Source: Acidisoma sp. PAMC 29798 (GTDB lineage Bacteria > Pseudomonadota > Alphaproteobacteria > Acetobacterales > Acetobacteraceae). Taken from it: 64,000 nt of DNA. The stretch covers positions 434,001-498,000 of the forward strand of contig NZ_CP126994.1 in assembly GCF_030252425.1 (NCBI RefSeq), given 5' to 3'. Shown piece by piece: positions 6,734 through 16,757 of the stretch; positions within the stretch are counted from its first letter, which is position 1; each line of letters starts with the position of its first letter. The notes under the pieces were generated by a model that was given only the letters and a program-made list of their open reading frames with translations, was not told where the DNA came from and ran no database searches. A program made the position numbers and the translations under genes.

Positions 6734-7214
6734 CACTCGTACTTCGTAATTCGTTCTGCAAGTCCTTCATCTGCGCAAGGTCGGCCTCAAGATAGTCGAA
6801 TACCAGCTTCCTGTCAGCGGTGACCTGTCTGCGCCGCAGGATTCCAGACTCGCCGCCGATGGTAATTGCGTCGTGAACGAACCGATTGCGTCTGCGCCCC
6901 AATCCTTCGACTTTGACAAATAACCCATTCCAGTATTTTGCTTGCTCCGTGGTCGCGCCACGGTAATCGATAAGTGACATGAACGCTCGGATGCGTCCGC
7001 CTATGGATCCGATGTGGCTGGTAATGCAGGCACCTGGTCCAATCTCCACATTCGCCAGTTCCCAGATCGCCTCATCAAGTCCAGCCTCTATCTGCGACCA
7101 AAGTCCCGCGATCCATCCAACCGCGAGGGCGTATTCGTCAAATCTATGATCTTTCCAATCCTGATCATCCGCCTCCGGGACGTTCGCTTCTGGGACGTTC
7201 GCTTCATCGTCCAT
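6609..7214 (-). CDS. Hypothetical protein, helical, prophage-associated
   Basis: A 201-residue protein if it starts at the ATG at 7214, which has GGAG 8 bases upstream; an ATG at 7253 lacks such a site. A short tandem repeat (ANVPE twice) lies in the N-terminus. The body is helical (WIAGLWSQIEAGLDEAIWEL, then a GGRIRAFMSLI segment and RRRNRFVHDAI), a pattern I recall from a widespread uncharacterised family in proteobacterial genomes in which a conserved RN-R-H-D motif follows the helices. Function unknown. Its last 40 residues are antisense to the 58-aa phage protein. Confidence 0.6.
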   Translation of the reverse strand: MDDEANVPEANVPEADDQDWKDHRFDEYALAVGWIAGLWSQIEAGLDEAIWELANVEIGPGACITSHIGSIGGRIRAFMSLIDYRGATTEQAKYWNGLFVKVEGLGRRRNRFVHDAITIGGESGILRRRQVTADRKLVFDYLEADLAQMKDLQNELRSTSVTVHESYQKLANELPPWRHTPREQRPANFLLRRLPQDIDPS

Positions 7215-7309
7215 CAGGATTCTCCAGAGACTCGAGACCTCACCATGGTGCAAACTGCTGTCGAATCAGGAGCTGCAGAATGCCGCAAGCAGCCCCATCT
7301 CCAAGGTGA

Positions 7310-7564
7310 TCAATCTTCCCACTCCTCAACGCCGCCATGGTGCGAGCAAGTCCCACGGTGATGGTGGCTGTAACTGTGGGTGCCGTCCTCGCAGATGGCA
7401 GTTTCACGGCCGTAGTGGCTGTCCGGATGCTTGGTCGGGCGGTGGACCTCGGAGCCGTCCGTCGAGCGGTAGTATTGGTTCGTATCGCTCTGGGCGAAGG
7501 CTGGCGGTCCAAGCAGGAGCGCCAAAGCTAGAGCGACTGGCAAGAGGCGGAATCGATTCGTCAT
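7310..7564 (-). CDS. DUF3761 family secreted protein
   Basis: An 84-residue protein starting at the ATG at 7564. It has a signal peptide (LLPVALALALLLGPPAFAQ, cleavage after residue about 23). The mature part matches DUF3761: QYYRSTDGSEVHRP, then ICEDGTHSYSHHHRGTCSHH with two Cys that probably form a disulfide, then GGVEEW. These proteins are periplasmic or secreted and of unknown function. A longer in-frame extension to 7792 lacks coding character. It is probably host or moron DNA rather than phage structural DNA. Confidence 0.75.
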   Translation of the reverse strand: MTNRFRLLPVALALALLLGPPAFAQSDTNQYYRSTDGSEVHRPTKHPDSHYGRETAICEDGTHSYSHHHRGTCSHHGGVEEWED

Positions 7565-9140
7565 CACGCAATCTGTTGCGTAATCAAACTGGCCGTCAAG
7601 GGGTTGGTGACGGCAGGGGGAGGGCGGATCACCCGGCTTGGCGTGACGACACGCATCCGTGTGCAGACGGCTATGCAGGCGGTCGCGGGGCCGTGACAGA
7701 GGCCAGTCGATGGGCGTGCCTGGCGGGGCGCCCTTCGCATCAAGGCCGATTACGATACGCGGCCAACGAACTGGCCAGGGATGCCCTGGCACGCAGCACT
7801 TTTATCGTCTGTACGTTGTTGAGCCCCTCGGGCCATGAAAAGCGTGAGACATCTCGCAGAACTAAAGCTTCTGTCAGCGCTGCGAACAGTCGTTGCGCTT
7901 CGCTTCTGCGCGCAATGTCGTGGCAATAGGCCATTCGTATTCCTAATCAGCAATGAGACGGGCGCCGAATAGAAATGCGGGCAGGCCGGAGTATGGCAAA
8001 ATAGTGAGTATCACTGCTTCGTGAGGATTGTTGTCTAATGTTTGTGAAGTGGAAGCAGCAGGCACCGCGGTGCTTCTGTTGAGTAACACAGCGGGGCCCA
8101 TCACGGCGCCAACCGATCTGGCCGCGCGGAGCGAACCCGCACGGGGATCATCCACCCCGGGCCTTTAAGCGCCGCCAGCAATCCCGCGGCTAATCAATTA
8201 GGTGTGCGCCTTTTGGTCATTTTGCCTAAGGAGATGCCCTAAAGGGTTACGCTTTATGGCTTCGGAGACATTGCCGGCTCGTTATAGTGGAGACGTGGGA
8301 GGCGGTGGAGCAAGCGGCGCAACCATGGGCGAGAGTCTAATGGAAACCCTGCGGGTATCGAGGTCGCGGTTGTGGCCGCCACGGCGAGGCTGTGGACTGG
8401 TGCAGCTGTTATGGTGGAGCCGATCAGTATCGCACTGATCCTGAATGCTCCGAAAAGCATCCCGCGTCCTTACGCCGACCCCATTGATGTAGCAGAACGG
8501 CCCACTACAATTACACTTGCAAAGCTCTTAGCAAGGCCGCCCTAATATACAGAGTACAGCAGGCCGAAGAAGAATGAAAGCTGGTCAACTTCTATAATAT
8601 GTAGGTCGAGCTTTACGAAGGTTTTGTTGACGCGGCTTATGACCCGCCCTTCGCCCCCTCAACGATTGAGGTGATCATAGCCGCTGGCAATATGGCACCG
8701 GCAACCGCGGCAGCGAAATCTGGATAGATATGAGGTAGCCCTGCTCGTCGAATGCGCGCTTTGTTGCTGGGCTGCGGAAAACCCTCCTAAGCCATCCGTT
8801 GCGCGGTCAAGGTAATTTGCGATCATGGCCGTCTGGCGCCTCAAGAGGCCTATGCTTGCCTGGATCGCAACAAACGGGTCCTTGAATGCCATAAGAGACC
8901 AAGAGTACGCTGTGAGTCCGCACCCTGGCTGGTGCGAGCGGTGGTCACTCCCCCGCCGGGACGGGCAGATAGCCCCATCCTGCAGCCACTCGGTGAGAAC
9001 CTTCTCGACCATGCGCTATTGGCACTCGCATTCATGCCGCGATGTCCCCAACGGCTGTTCGATGAAATGGGACTGGGAGTGGGTCTAAACGCCTGACGAG
9101 GGAATTAGTTGAATGAATTCAACGTCTTGTCGGACGATTC
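7565..9140. other. 1.6-kb tract with no convincing gene
   Basis: All reading frames here are short, start poorly and give Arg/Ser/Cys-rich or otherwise unlikely proteins. Several partly protein-like stretches (for example minus-strand 8659-9012 and 8254-8460) lack ribosome sites and recognisable domains, which suits decayed gene remnants. The tract lies between the phage-like region and the 3' end of tRNA-Ser, where integrase and attachment sequences of an integrated element would be expected. I could not identify an integrase or a repeat of the tRNA end. Confidence 0.5.
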
Positions 9141-9230
9141 TGGCGGAGAGAGTGGGATTCGAACCCACGGTACGCTTTCACGCACACACGCTTTCCAAGC
9201 GTGCGCCTTAAACCACTCGGCCATCTCTCC
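9141..9230 (-). tRNA. tRNA-Ser(GGA)
   Basis: The reverse complement folds as a class II tRNA: acceptor GGAGAGA pairing with TCTCTCC, an anticodon loop CTTGGAAAG with anticodon GGA, a long variable arm and a T-arm with GGTTCGAATCC. The 3' CCA is encoded. It is transcribed in the same direction as lepA upstream, with the repeat tract between them. Its 3' end points toward the prophage side. Confidence 0.95.
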
Positions 9231-9295
9231 AGCGGCACGCTTCCTAGCCAGAACCGGGCGCTTCCGCAACCGCCTCCGGCGCGAACCACCCTCCC

Positions 9296-9413
9296 TAGGC
9301 GCGGCCGGCTAGGCGCGGCCGGCTAGGCGCGGCCGGCTAGGCGCGGCCGGCTAGGCGCGGCCGGCTAGGCGCGGCCGGCTAGGCGCGGCCGGCTAGGCGC
9401 GGCCGGCTAGGCG
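9296..9413. repeat. 14-bp tandem repeat, eight full copies, at the lepA stop codon
   Basis: The unit TAGGCGCGGCCGGC repeats exactly eight times from 9296 to 9407, followed by a partial TAGGCG. The partial copy runs into the lepA coding sequence, and the lepA stop (TAG, minus strand 9409-9407) lies at the edge of the array. Each unit contains the palindrome GCCGGC, so neighbouring copies in the lepA transcript can pair as 6-bp hairpins with 8-base loops. Perfect copies imply recent expansion by slippage. Confidence 0.95.
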
Positions 9414-11212
9414 TCGATCTTCAACGCCGCCAGGAAGGCGCTCTGCGGGATTTCGACCTTGCCGAACTGCCGCATCCGCTTCTTGCCCTCTTTCTGCTTT
9501 TCCAGCAGCTTGCGCTTGCGGCTGATGTCACCGCCATAGCACTTGGCCGTCACGTCCTTCGACATCGCGCCGATCGTCTCGCGGGCGATGATCCGGCCGC
9601 CGATCGCCGCCTGGATGGCGATCTTGAACAGCTGCTTGGGGATCAAATCCTTCAGCTTGGCGCAAATCGCCCGACCCCGCGCCTCAGCCGCCGAGCGGTG
9701 GGCGATGAAGCTCAAGGCGTCTACCGGGTCCTGGTTCACCAGGATGGAAATCCGCACCAGATCGCTCTCGGCGTAGCTGTCCATGGCATAGTCGAAGCTC
9801 GCATAGCCCTTGGTGCTCGACTTCAGGCGATCGTAGAAATCGAACACCACCTCATTGAGCGGCAGCTTGTAGACGGCCATGGCGCGGGTGCCGACATAGG
9901 TCAGGTCCTGCTGCTGGCCTCGCCGCTCGTTACAGAGGGTCAGCACAGAGCCCAGATGTTCGTCCGGCACCATGATCGTCGCTTTGATCCAGGGCTCGTC
10001 GATATGGGCGATCTGCATCGGGTCCGGCATATCGGCCGGGTTATGCAGCTCCTCCATCGTCCCGTTGGTGCGGGTGATGTGATACACCACCGAAGGCGCG
10101 GTCGCGATCAGGTCGAGGTCGAATTCCCGCGACAGCCGCTCCTGAATGATCTCCAGATGCAGCAGACCCAGAAATCCGCAGCGGAAGCCAAACCCGAGCG
10201 CGGCCGAGCTTTCGGCCTCATAGTGGAAGCTTGCATCGTTCAGGCGCAGGCGGCCCAGGCTCTCCCGCAGCTTCTCGAAATCATCCGCATCCACCGGGAA
10301 CAGCCCGCACCAAACGACGGGGATGGAGGGTTTGAAGCCCGCCAGCGGCTCGGCGGCCGGGCGGCGGTCATCGGTGATGGTGTCGCCCACATTGCAGTCG
10401 GCCACCGTCTTGATGGCGGCATTGATATAGCCGATCTCCCCTGGCCCCAACTCGTCCACCGGCTCCATCTTCGGCCGGAAGAAGCCGACCTGATCGACCG
10501 TATGGGTCGAGCCCTTGGCCATGAAGCGGATCTTCTGGCCCTTCTTCAGGCGGCCGTCCTTGACCCGCACCAGAATGATGACGCCGAGATAGGCATCGTA
10601 CCAGCTATCGACCAGCAGGGCCTTCAGTGGCGCGTCGATATCGCCTGTGGGCGGGGGCAGGCGGGTCACCAGCGCCTCCAGCACGCCCTCGATATTGACG
10701 CCCGTCTTGGCGCTGATCATGACCGCGTCGGAGGCATCGATGCCGATGACGTCCTCGATCTGCTCCTTCACCCGGTCGGGCTCGGCGGCGGGCAGGTCGA
10801 TCTTGTTCAGGATCGGCACGATCTCGTGGCGGGCCTCGATCGCCTGATAGACATTGGCAAGGGTCTGCGCCTCGACGCCCTGGCTGGCATCGACCACGAG
10901 GAGCGAACCCTCGCAGGCCGCCAAGCTGCGGCTAACCTCATAGGCGAAGTCGACATGGCCCGGCGTGTCCATGAGGTTCAGCGCATAGGTCAGGCCATCT
11001 TTGGCGGTGTAGCTCAGGCGCACGGCCTGGGCCTTGATGGTAATGCCGCGTTCCTTCTCCAGCTCCATGGTGTCGAGCACCTGCTCGGTCATCTCACGGG
11101 CAGACAGGCCGCCGGTCACCTGAATCAGGCGATCGGCCAGCGTCGACTTACCGTGGTCGATATGGGCGATGATGGAGAAGTTGCGGATCAGGGAAAGCGG
11201 CGTGTCGGTCAT
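9407..11212 (-). CDS. lepA: Elongation factor 4 (LepA), ribosomal back-translocase GTPase
   Basis: A 601-residue protein, the usual length. The G domain shows [13 protein letters not shown] (P-loop), DTPGHVDF (G3) and NKIDLP (G4). The EF4-specific C-terminal domain is intact, ending in a Lys-rich segment ([19 protein letters not shown]) and KIDA. It acts on stalled or mistranslocated ribosomes under ionic or cold stress. The stop codon coincides with a 14-bp tandem repeat array. The next genes upstream on the same strand are a DUF4345 protein and a diguanylate cyclase. Confidence 0.97.
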   Translation of the reverse strand: MTDTPLSLIRNFSIIAHIDHGKSTLADRLIQVTGGLSAREMTEQVLDTMELEKERGITIKAQAVRLSYTAKDGLTYALNLMDTPGHVDFAYEVSRSLAACEGSLLVVDASQGVEAQTLANVYQAIEARHEIVPILNKIDLPAAEPDRVKEQIEDVIGIDASDAVMISAKTGVNIEGVLEALVTRLPPPTGDIDAPLKALLVDSWYDAYLGVIILVRVKDGRLKKGQKIRFMAKGSTHTVDQVGFFRPKMEPVDELGPGEIGYINAAIKTVADCNVGDTITDDRRPAAEPLAGFKPSIPVVWCGLFPVDADDFEKLRESLGRLRLNDASFHYEAESSAALGFGFRCGFLGLLHLEIIQERLSREFDLDLIATAPSVVYHITRTNGTMEELHNPADMPDPMQIAHIDEPWIKATIMVPDEHLGSVLTLCNERRGQQQDLTYVGTRAMAVYKLPLNEVVFDFYDRLKSSTKGYASFDYAMDSYAESDLVRISILVNQDPVDALSFIAHRSAAEARGRAICAKLKDLIPKQLFKIAIQAAIGGRIIARETIGAMSKDVTAKCYGGDISRKRKLLEKQKEGKKRMRQFGKVEIPQSAFLAALKIDA

Positions 11213-11244
11213 GCCCCGTCACATAGTGGAACGGCCGCGCCCTG

Positions 11245-11670
11245 TCAGCCGTGTTGAACGGTTTGCGTTGCGACCCGGCCCTGCCACAGGCACAGCAGCG
11301 GTGTCACGCCCAGCTCCATGACGAGACCAAAGATCATCGGGGCAGGGGGCAGCCCTTCGACCAGGATGCCGAACAGGCGGCCGAGGCCGCCTATCACCAC
11401 GATGGCGGTCAGCAGCCGGAACCGCGCCGTGCGGTGCTCGATGGCGGGAAGGGTGCTCCAGAAACCGAGGCCGATGGCCAGCAGCAGGCCTGAGAGGTAG
11501 CGCAGGTGGCTGTCTAACGTCAGATTCGCGACTGGATCGCCGCCGAGCATGGCGGCACCCCGGATCATGCCGGACAGGCCGGCGGCCACGGGCACGATGC
11601 CGGCGATAGCCACCACACCGCGCAACGCCCATGCTTCAAACCCTAAGGCTTCAAGCTTCAGGTTGCGCAT
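11245..11670 (-). CDS. DUF4345 family membrane protein
   Basis: A 141-residue protein with four predicted membrane helices, including VVAIAGIVPVAAGLSGMI, YLSGLLLAIGLGFW and LLTAIVVIGGLGRLFGILVE. The LRYLSG-LLAIGLGFW pattern and length fit DUF4345, a family of unknown function in the cytoplasmic membrane. Its start overlaps the end of the diguanylate cyclase gene by 13 bp, so the two are co-translated. It ends 32 bp before lepA. Confidence 0.75.
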   Translation of the reverse strand: MRNLKLEALGFEAWALRGVVAIAGIVPVAAGLSGMIRGAAMLGGDPVANLTLDSHLRYLSGLLLAIGLGFWSTLPAIEHRTARFRLLTAIVVIGGLGRLFGILVEGLPPAPMIFGLVMELGVTPLLCLWQGRVATQTVQHG

Positions 11671-12827
11671 TCGACGCGGTCGCGGCCGCTTTCCTTGGCG
11701 ATGTAGAGCGCCGCATCCGCGCGGGCGAGGGGGATGTCGAGCCCCGTATCGGCCGGCGCCACCGACGCCAGGCCGATGCTGATGGTGAAATGGATCGCCG
11801 CGCCATCACGCCCCAGGCGCAGCGCCGCCACGGCCGCGCGCAGCCGCTCCGCCGTCTGGCGGGCGCTGACCGCATCGGCATCCGCCAGCAACACCGCGAA
11901 TTCCTCGCCGCCGAGGCGGCCGACCAAGTCCGAACCTCGCGTACCCTCTCGTAGCGCCTTTGCCAGCGCCTGCAGCACGGTATCCCCGGTCGCATGGCCA
12001 TGCTGATCGTTGATCAGCTTGAAGCGGTCGGCGTCGATCATCAGCAGGCTGAGTGGCTGCTGATGGCGTTTGGCTTGTTCCAGAATGCTGGCCCCACGCT
12101 CGAAGAAGCTGCGACGATTGAGCGCACCCGTCAGGGGGTCGATCGTGGCGAGGGTCATCAATTGCAGCGCATAGCGGGAGATGCGGTGAACCAGCGGGCG
12201 GAAGATAGCCAAGGCCTCAACCATCAGGGTCAGCAGAATCACGATCAGCGTCGTGTCCTGAATGCGCCGGAGCGTTCTGAGCTGCGTCTCACTGGCGCGC
12301 TGATGGGCCATCACGACGGCTTCGAGCCCTACCAATAGCGGCGCGCGCGCCTGGGCAAACAGGGCCGTGAGCAGCGGCTTCATGCGGGGGTCGGCTGGCG
12401 ACAGGGTGAGGACCATCGTCGCCGCGGCGCTGTAGCGGCGGACCTGGGCATCCAGCGGATCGGGACCGCCGAAATAGAGCGCTTGCAGGCCGGGCGATGA
12501 TGCGGCCGGGGGCAGATCCTCGGCCGGGTCGCCATGGACAAGGCGCGCATGGGCGGTATCGAACTGCGTCAGCGCGAGTTCCAGGGACGCCCGCGCGCCC
12601 GCGTCCCCCAGGGCGTATTGCGCCGCCAGGCTCGCGATGCGTTGGGACAGCATGCGCTGGCGCCCGCTCACATTCACCACGGCGGCTGAGCCGTTTTCGG
12701 TGTGCAGGGCGTGTTGCAGCGTGAGGTGGGACACGACGGTGAGAAGCGCCACGATGGTCAGCGCCGCGAGGTAGCCCAGGGTCAGCCGCCTGACGATAGG
12801 GGGCGCCGCCGGCCTCGGATCAGACAT
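11658..12827 (-). CDS. Diguanylate cyclase with PilJ-type N-terminal sensor
   Basis: A 389-residue membrane protein. A first transmembrane helix (residues about 15-32) is followed by a periplasmic PilJ-like domain with VNVSGRQRMLSQRI, a second helix at about 192-210, and a C-terminal GGDEF domain (about 225-385). The active-site motif reads GGEEF and is preceded five residues earlier by RGSD, an RxxD inhibitory site, so product inhibition by c-di-GMP is likely. NDQHGHATGD completes the catalytic core. No EAL domain. Divergent from truB. Confidence 0.9.
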   Translation of the reverse strand: MSDPRPAAPPIVRRLTLGYLAALTIVALLTVVSHLTLQHALHTENGSAAVVNVSGRQRMLSQRIASLAAQYALGDAGARASLELALTQFDTAHARLVHGDPAEDLPPAASSPGLQALYFGGPDPLDAQVRRYSAAATMVLTLSPADPRMKPLLTALFAQARAPLLVGLEAVVMAHQRASETQLRTLRRIQDTTLIVILLTLMVEALAIFRPLVHRISRYALQLMTLATIDPLTGALNRRSFFERGASILEQAKRHQQPLSLLMIDADRFKLINDQHGHATGDTVLQALAKALREGTRGSDLVGRLGGEEFAVLLADADAVSARQTAERLRAAVAALRLGRDGAAIHFTISIGLASVAPADTGLDIPLARADAALYIAKESGRDRVECAT

Positions 12828-12979
12828 TATGATTGCACAAGCGCGGCCCTTCCGATGGGCGTAAGGTCACCTTAATCTTTAAACTCATGGCATCGGGGCT
12901 CGGATGCAAGCGCCGCGAGGTTGCCGATCCCGCCATCTCCTGCCATAGCCGCCCCCCTCTTTTTAGTATTGCGCACGAC

Positions 12980-13906
12980 ATGATGAAACGCCGCCGGCGC
13001 GGCCGTCCCTTGGATGGCTGGCTGATCCTCGACAAGCCCCAGGGCCCCACCAGCACCGATATGGTGAACAAGGTGAAGCGCCTGTTCGACGCCGAGAAGG
13101 CGGGGCATGGCGGCACGCTCGATCCGCTGGCCACCGGCCTGCTGCCGATCGCCTTCGGCGCTGCCACCAAGACCGTGCCCTACGTGATGGACGGCACCAA
13201 GAAATACCGCTTCACCATTCGTTTCGGGGAAGCGCGGGACACTGACGATGCCGATGGCGCGGTGATCGAAACCACGGACGCGCGTCCCGATGATGCCGCC
13301 ATCGAAGCCGCCCTGCCGGCGTTCCGGGGCAGCATCATGCAAATCCCGCCGATCTATTCCGCCATCAAGGTGGCGGGCGAACGCGCCTATGACATGGCGC
13401 GCGAAGGCCGCGCCCCGGTGATGGAGCCCCGCCCCGCCCAGGTCGATCGCTTCGTGCTGATCGATCGGCCGGATGCGGATACGGCGGTGTTCGAGGTCGA
13501 ATCCGGCAAGGGCGTCTATATGCGCAGCCTGGGGCGTGACATCGCCCGGGCCTGCGGCAGCCTCGGCCATATCACCGTCCTGCGCCGGCTGCGGGTCGGC
13601 CCCTTTACCGAGGAAATGGCGATTTCCCTGGACAAGCTGGAAATGGGGGAGGATATGGCCCCCATCTCCCCGGAGCTTTTGCTGCCGGTCGCGACCGCGC
13701 TGGCCGACATCCCGGCGCTGGCCCTGACCGAGAGTGAAGCCATCGGCCTCAGCCATGGCCAGGCGATTAGTCTGGTCGATCTTATGGGGCGGATACCGGA
13801 CGGCGCCAATCCCGCAGGTGGTTTGGCGCGCGCCATGGTGGGGGGCCGCGTGATCGGATTATGCCGGCTTGAAGAAGGCTGGATGAAGCCCGAACGCCTG
13901 TTGTAA
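12980..13906 (+). CDS. truB: tRNA pseudouridine-55 synthase
   Basis: A 308-residue protein. I use the ATG at 12980 ([14 protein letters not shown]); an in-frame start at 12833 would add about 49 residues of unlikely composition. The catalytic motif [15 protein letters not shown] carries the active Asp, and [20 protein letters not shown] and RSLGRDIA are family hallmarks. It converts U55 to pseudouridine in the T-loop of tRNAs. It lies 25 bp before rpsO in the common truB-rpsO-pnp order; rbfA, often upstream, is absent here. Confidence 0.96.
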   Translation: MMKRRRRGRPLDGWLILDKPQGPTSTDMVNKVKRLFDAEKAGHGGTLDPLATGLLPIAFGAATKTVPYVMDGTKKYRFTIRFGEARDTDDADGAVIETTDARPDDAAIEAALPAFRGSIMQIPPIYSAIKVAGERAYDMAREGRAPVMEPRPAQVDRFVLIDRPDADTAVFEVESGKGVYMRSLGRDIARACGSLGHITVLRRLRVGPFTEEMAISLDKLEMGEDMAPISPELLLPVATALADIPALALTESEAIGLSHGQAISLVDLMGRIPDGANPAGGLARAMVGGRVIGLCRLEEGWMKPERLL

Positions 13907-13931
13907 CTCCAGACCACAGGGATCTTTCACG

Positions 13932-14201
13932 ATGTCGATTACAGACGAGCGTCGCACGACGCTGATTTCCGAATATGCCACGGGCGCCAATGATACCGGC
14001 AGCCCCGAGGTCCAGGTCGCGATCATTTCCGAGCGCATCGTGAACCTCACCGAGCACCTCAAAATCCACGCCAAGGATTTCCATAGCCGGCGTGGCTTGC
14101 TGATGCTGGTCGGCCGTCGCCGCCGGCTGCTCGATTACCTGAAGCGCAAGGACGCCTCGCGCTATACCACGGTGATCGGCCGCCTCGGCCTGCGCCGCTA
14201 A
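13932..14201 (+). CDS. rpsO: 30S ribosomal protein S15
   Basis: An 89-residue protein of standard length with the S15 signatures [27 protein letters not shown] and LLDYLKRKD. It binds 16S rRNA early in small-subunit assembly and bridges the subunits. The ATG follows GGGATC. It is probably co-transcribed with truB and, through a stem-loop region, with pnp. Confidence 0.97.
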   Translation: MSITDERRTTLISEYATGANDTGSPEVQVAIISERIVNLTEHLKIHAKDFHSRRGLLMLVGRRRRLLDYLKRKDASRYTTVIGRLGLRR

Positions 14202-14215
14202 AAGACGCTATGCGA

Positions 14216-14243
14216 CCACCTTCCGCCACGCGGGGGAAGGTGG
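14216..14243 (+). promoter_or_regulatory. Stem-loop in the rpsO-pnp intergenic region
   Basis: A perfect 9-bp stem (CCACCTTCC at 14216-14224 with its complement at 14235-14243) around a 10-base loop lies 15 bp after the rpsO stop. A second short hairpin (CGCCG / CGGCG) follows at about 14248-14260. No T-run follows. The rest of the 296-bp gap to pnp holds no gene. By analogy with E. coli, where this gap carries the rpsO terminator and an RNase III site for pnp autoregulation, it may serve a similar purpose; that is inference. Confidence 0.45.
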
Positions 14244-14497
14244 GTTTCGCCGCATCGGCGGCGCGACAATGCAGCCGCGCATGCGGCGGCAGATAAGGCA
14301 AGCCGGCCCGGCAACCCGAAGCGGTCCGGGGCAACACGGCGTTTCCGGCCACATGGCCGGCGGATGCGGTCTTACCAGACTAGACCACGCATTCCGCTCC
14401 CCATGCCGCCCGAGACGCCGAAGCCCCGTTTCTTTGGCCCTGCCAGGCTCGCCCGTCCATTCGCCGTCGCATCCTGCGCACTTGAAAGGATGTTTGA

Positions 14498-16630
14498 ATG
14501 TTCAATTATTTCCGCAAGGAAATCGAATGGGGCGGTCGCCCCCTCATCATGGAAACGGGCAAGATCGCCCGCCAGGCCGATGGCGCCGTCCTGATCACCT
14601 ATGGCGACACCATCGTGCTCTGCACGGCGGTCGGCGCCAAAAGCGTCAAGCCGGGGCAGGACTTCTTCCCGCTGACGGTCAACTACCAGGAAAAGGCCTT
14701 CGCGGCCGGCAAGATTCCCGGTGGCTTCTTCAAGCGTGAAGGCCGCCCGAATGAGAACGAGACGCTGGTCAGCCGCCTGATCGACCGTCCGCTGCGCCCG
14801 CTCTTCCCCGAAGGGTTCCGCAACGAGGTTCAGGTCGTCGCCACTGTCCTCGCCCATGACCTTGAGAACGATCCCGACATCGTGTCCCTGATCGGCTGTT
14901 CGGCCGCGCTGACCCTGTCCGGCATCCCCTTCTTCGGCCCCGTCGCCGCCGCCCGCGTCGCGCGCATCGGGGGTGAATTCATCCTCAACCCGACGCTCGC
15001 CCAGACCGAGGAAAGCGAGCTTGATCTCGTCGTCGCCGGCACCGCCGAAGGCGTGCTGATGGTCGAGAGCGAGGCGAAGGAGCTGTCTGAGCAGATCATG
15101 CTCGACGCCGTGACCTTCGGCCACACCGCCTTCCAGGTCGTGCTCGCCGCGATCATCGAGCTTGCCGAGCATGCCGCGAAGGAGCCTTGGGCCCTGCCGG
15201 AGAAGTCGGCCGCCGAGGTTTCGCTCGCCGCGCGCGTCGATGCGCTGGCGCGTGCCGACATCAAGGAAGCCTATAACGAGACCCAGAAGGCCGCCCGTTA
15301 CGAGAAGATCGGCGCCGCCAAGAAGGCCGCCGGCGTCGCGCTGACGGCCGAGGGCCTCGATGCCGATAAGGCGAAGGGCCTGTTCAAGGACCTCGAAGCC
15401 GATATCGTGCGCAACACGATCCTCGACACGGGCCTGCGCATCGACGGCCGCGACACCCGCACGGTGCGCCCGATCGTCGCCGAAGTCGGCATCCTGCCGC
15501 GCGCCCATGGCAGCGCGCTGTTCACCCGTGGTGAGACTCAGGCGCTCTGCGTCGTGACGCTTGGCACCGGCCAGGACGAGCAGATGATCGACGCGCTTGA
15601 GGGCGAGTATCGCGAGCACTTTATGCTCCACTATAACTTCCCTCCGTACTCAGTCGGTGAAGCCGGCCGCATGGGCTCTCCGGGCCGCCGCGAAATCGGC
15701 CATGGCAAGCTTGCCTGGCGCGCCATCCACCCGCTGCTGCCCGCCAAGGACAAGTTCCCGTACACCCTTCGCGTGGTCAGCGAGATCACCGAGAGCAACG
15801 GCTCCTCCTCGATGGCGACCGTCTGCGGCACCTCGCTCTCCCTGATGGATGCGGGCGTTCCGCTCATCCGTCCGGTCGCGGGCATCGCCATGGGCCTGAT
15901 CAAGGAAGACCGTGGCTTTGCCGTGCTGTCCGACATCCTGGGCGACGAGGATCACCTCGGCGACATGGACTTTAAGGTGGCCGGCACCGAGCAGGGCGTC
16001 ACCAGCCTGCAGATGGACATCAAGATCACGTCGATCACGCCCGAGATCATGAAGATCGCGCTGGATCAGGCCAAGGAAGGCCGTTTGCATATCCTTGGCG
16101 AGATGGCCAAGGCGCTGACCGAAGGTCGTGGGGGCGTTGCCGCCACGGCACCGCGCATCACCATCATCACCGTGCCGAAGGACAAGATTCGCGAAGTCAT
16201 CGGCCAGGGCGGCAAGGTCATCCGTGAGATCGTCGAGCAGACGGGCTGCAAGATCGACATCGACGATGACGGCACGATCAAGATCGCGTCCACCAGCGAC
16301 GAGAAGACGCAGGCCGCCATCGACAAGATCCAGGGCATCGTTGCCGAGCCCGAAATCGGCCGCATCTACAACGGCAAGGTCGTGAAGGTCGCCGATTTCG
16401 GTGCTTTCGTGAACTTCCTCGGCGCCAAGGATGGTCTCGTGCATATCAGCGAGCTGTCGGTCAACCGCGTTTCCAAGACCTCCGATGCCGTGACTCAGGG
16501 CGATGCCGTGAAGGTCAAGGTCATCGGCTTCGACGATCGCGGCAAGGTCAAGCTGTCGATGAAGCAGGTCGATCAGGCGACGGGTCAGGACATTGCGTCC
16601 AAGCCGCGCCAGGACGACGCCGCAGAGTAA
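14498..16630 (+). CDS. pnp: Polyribonucleotide nucleotidyltransferase (PNPase)
   Basis: A 710-residue protein with two RNase PH domains (residues about 5-230 and 315-540), a helical linker, a KH domain ([20 protein letters not shown]) and a C-terminal S1 domain ([20 protein letters not shown]). GRRE(I)GHGKLAWRA and the FxxR-type RNA-binding segments are present. It degrades RNA 3'-5' using phosphate. AAAGGA precedes the ATG. The long leader with stem-loops is the usual site of PNPase autocontrol. Confidence 0.97.
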   Translation: MFNYFRKEIEWGGRPLIMETGKIARQADGAVLITYGDTIVLCTAVGAKSVKPGQDFFPLTVNYQEKAFAAGKIPGGFFKREGRPNENETLVSRLIDRPLRPLFPEGFRNEVQVVATVLAHDLENDPDIVSLIGCSAALTLSGIPFFGPVAAARVARIGGEFILNPTLAQTEESELDLVVAGTAEGVLMVESEAKELSEQIMLDAVTFGHTAFQVVLAAIIELAEHAAKEPWALPEKSAAEVSLAARVDALARADIKEAYNETQKAARYEKIGAAKKAAGVALTAEGLDADKAKGLFKDLEADIVRNTILDTGLRIDGRDTRTVRPIVAEVGILPRAHGSALFTRGETQALCVVTLGTGQDEQMIDALEGEYREHFMLHYNFPPYSVGEAGRMGSPGRREIGHGKLAWRAIHPLLPAKDKFPYTLRVVSEITESNGSSSMATVCGTSLSLMDAGVPLIRPVAGIAMGLIKEDRGFAVLSDILGDEDHLGDMDFKVAGTEQGVTSLQMDIKITSITPEIMKIALDQAKEGRLHILGEMAKALTEGRGGVAATAPRITIITVPKDKIREVIGQGGKVIREIVEQTGCKIDIDDDGTIKIASTSDEKTQAAIDKIQGIVAEPEIGRIYNGKVVKVADFGAFVNFLGAKDGLVHISELSVNRVSKTSDAVTQGDAVKVKVIGFDDRGKVKLSMKQVDQATGQDIASKPRQDDAAE

Positions 16631-16644
16631 GTCGCGGAATAGAT

Positions 16645-16677
16645 CGTCGTCCCCGGGCACACCGCCCGGGGACGACG
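16645..16677 (+). terminator. Strong hairpin after pnp
   Basis: A perfect 14-bp stem (16645-16658 with 16664-16677) closes a 5-base loop, starting 15 bp after the pnp stop. No T-run follows, so it may act as a 3' RNA-stabilising structure or a Rho-assisted terminator rather than a classical intrinsic terminator. Confidence 0.6.
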
Positions 16678-16757
16678 GCGACAACCGCGATGTCGTCGGG
16701 CGGATAAGCGCAGCGTCATCCGCCATTCCCACCACACCGGAATGCCTAGGAACCCCA

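Noticed and set aside
8659..9012. Minus-strand 117-residue frame near tRNA-Ser
   Set aside because: Partly protein-like but no ribosome site, no domain and Ser/Arg/Cys-rich C-terminus; at most a gene relic. I looked for integrase motifs (R-H-R-Y) and found none.
9109..9312. Plus-strand frame reading GESGIRTHGTLSRT
   Set aside because: This is the reverse of tRNA-Ser, a familiar spurious protein from antisense tRNA. The same applies to the minus-strand frames over tRNA-Lys (21812-22009) and tRNA-Phe (46920-47399).
9296..9413. CRISPR array
   Set aside because: The 14-bp units are directly joined with no spacers and no cas genes are present.
9698..11257. 519-residue plus-strand reading frame over lepA
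   Set aside because: It is the antisense shadow of lepA, a high-GC third-position artefact rich in Gln/His/Arg/Asp with no domain and no ribosome site.
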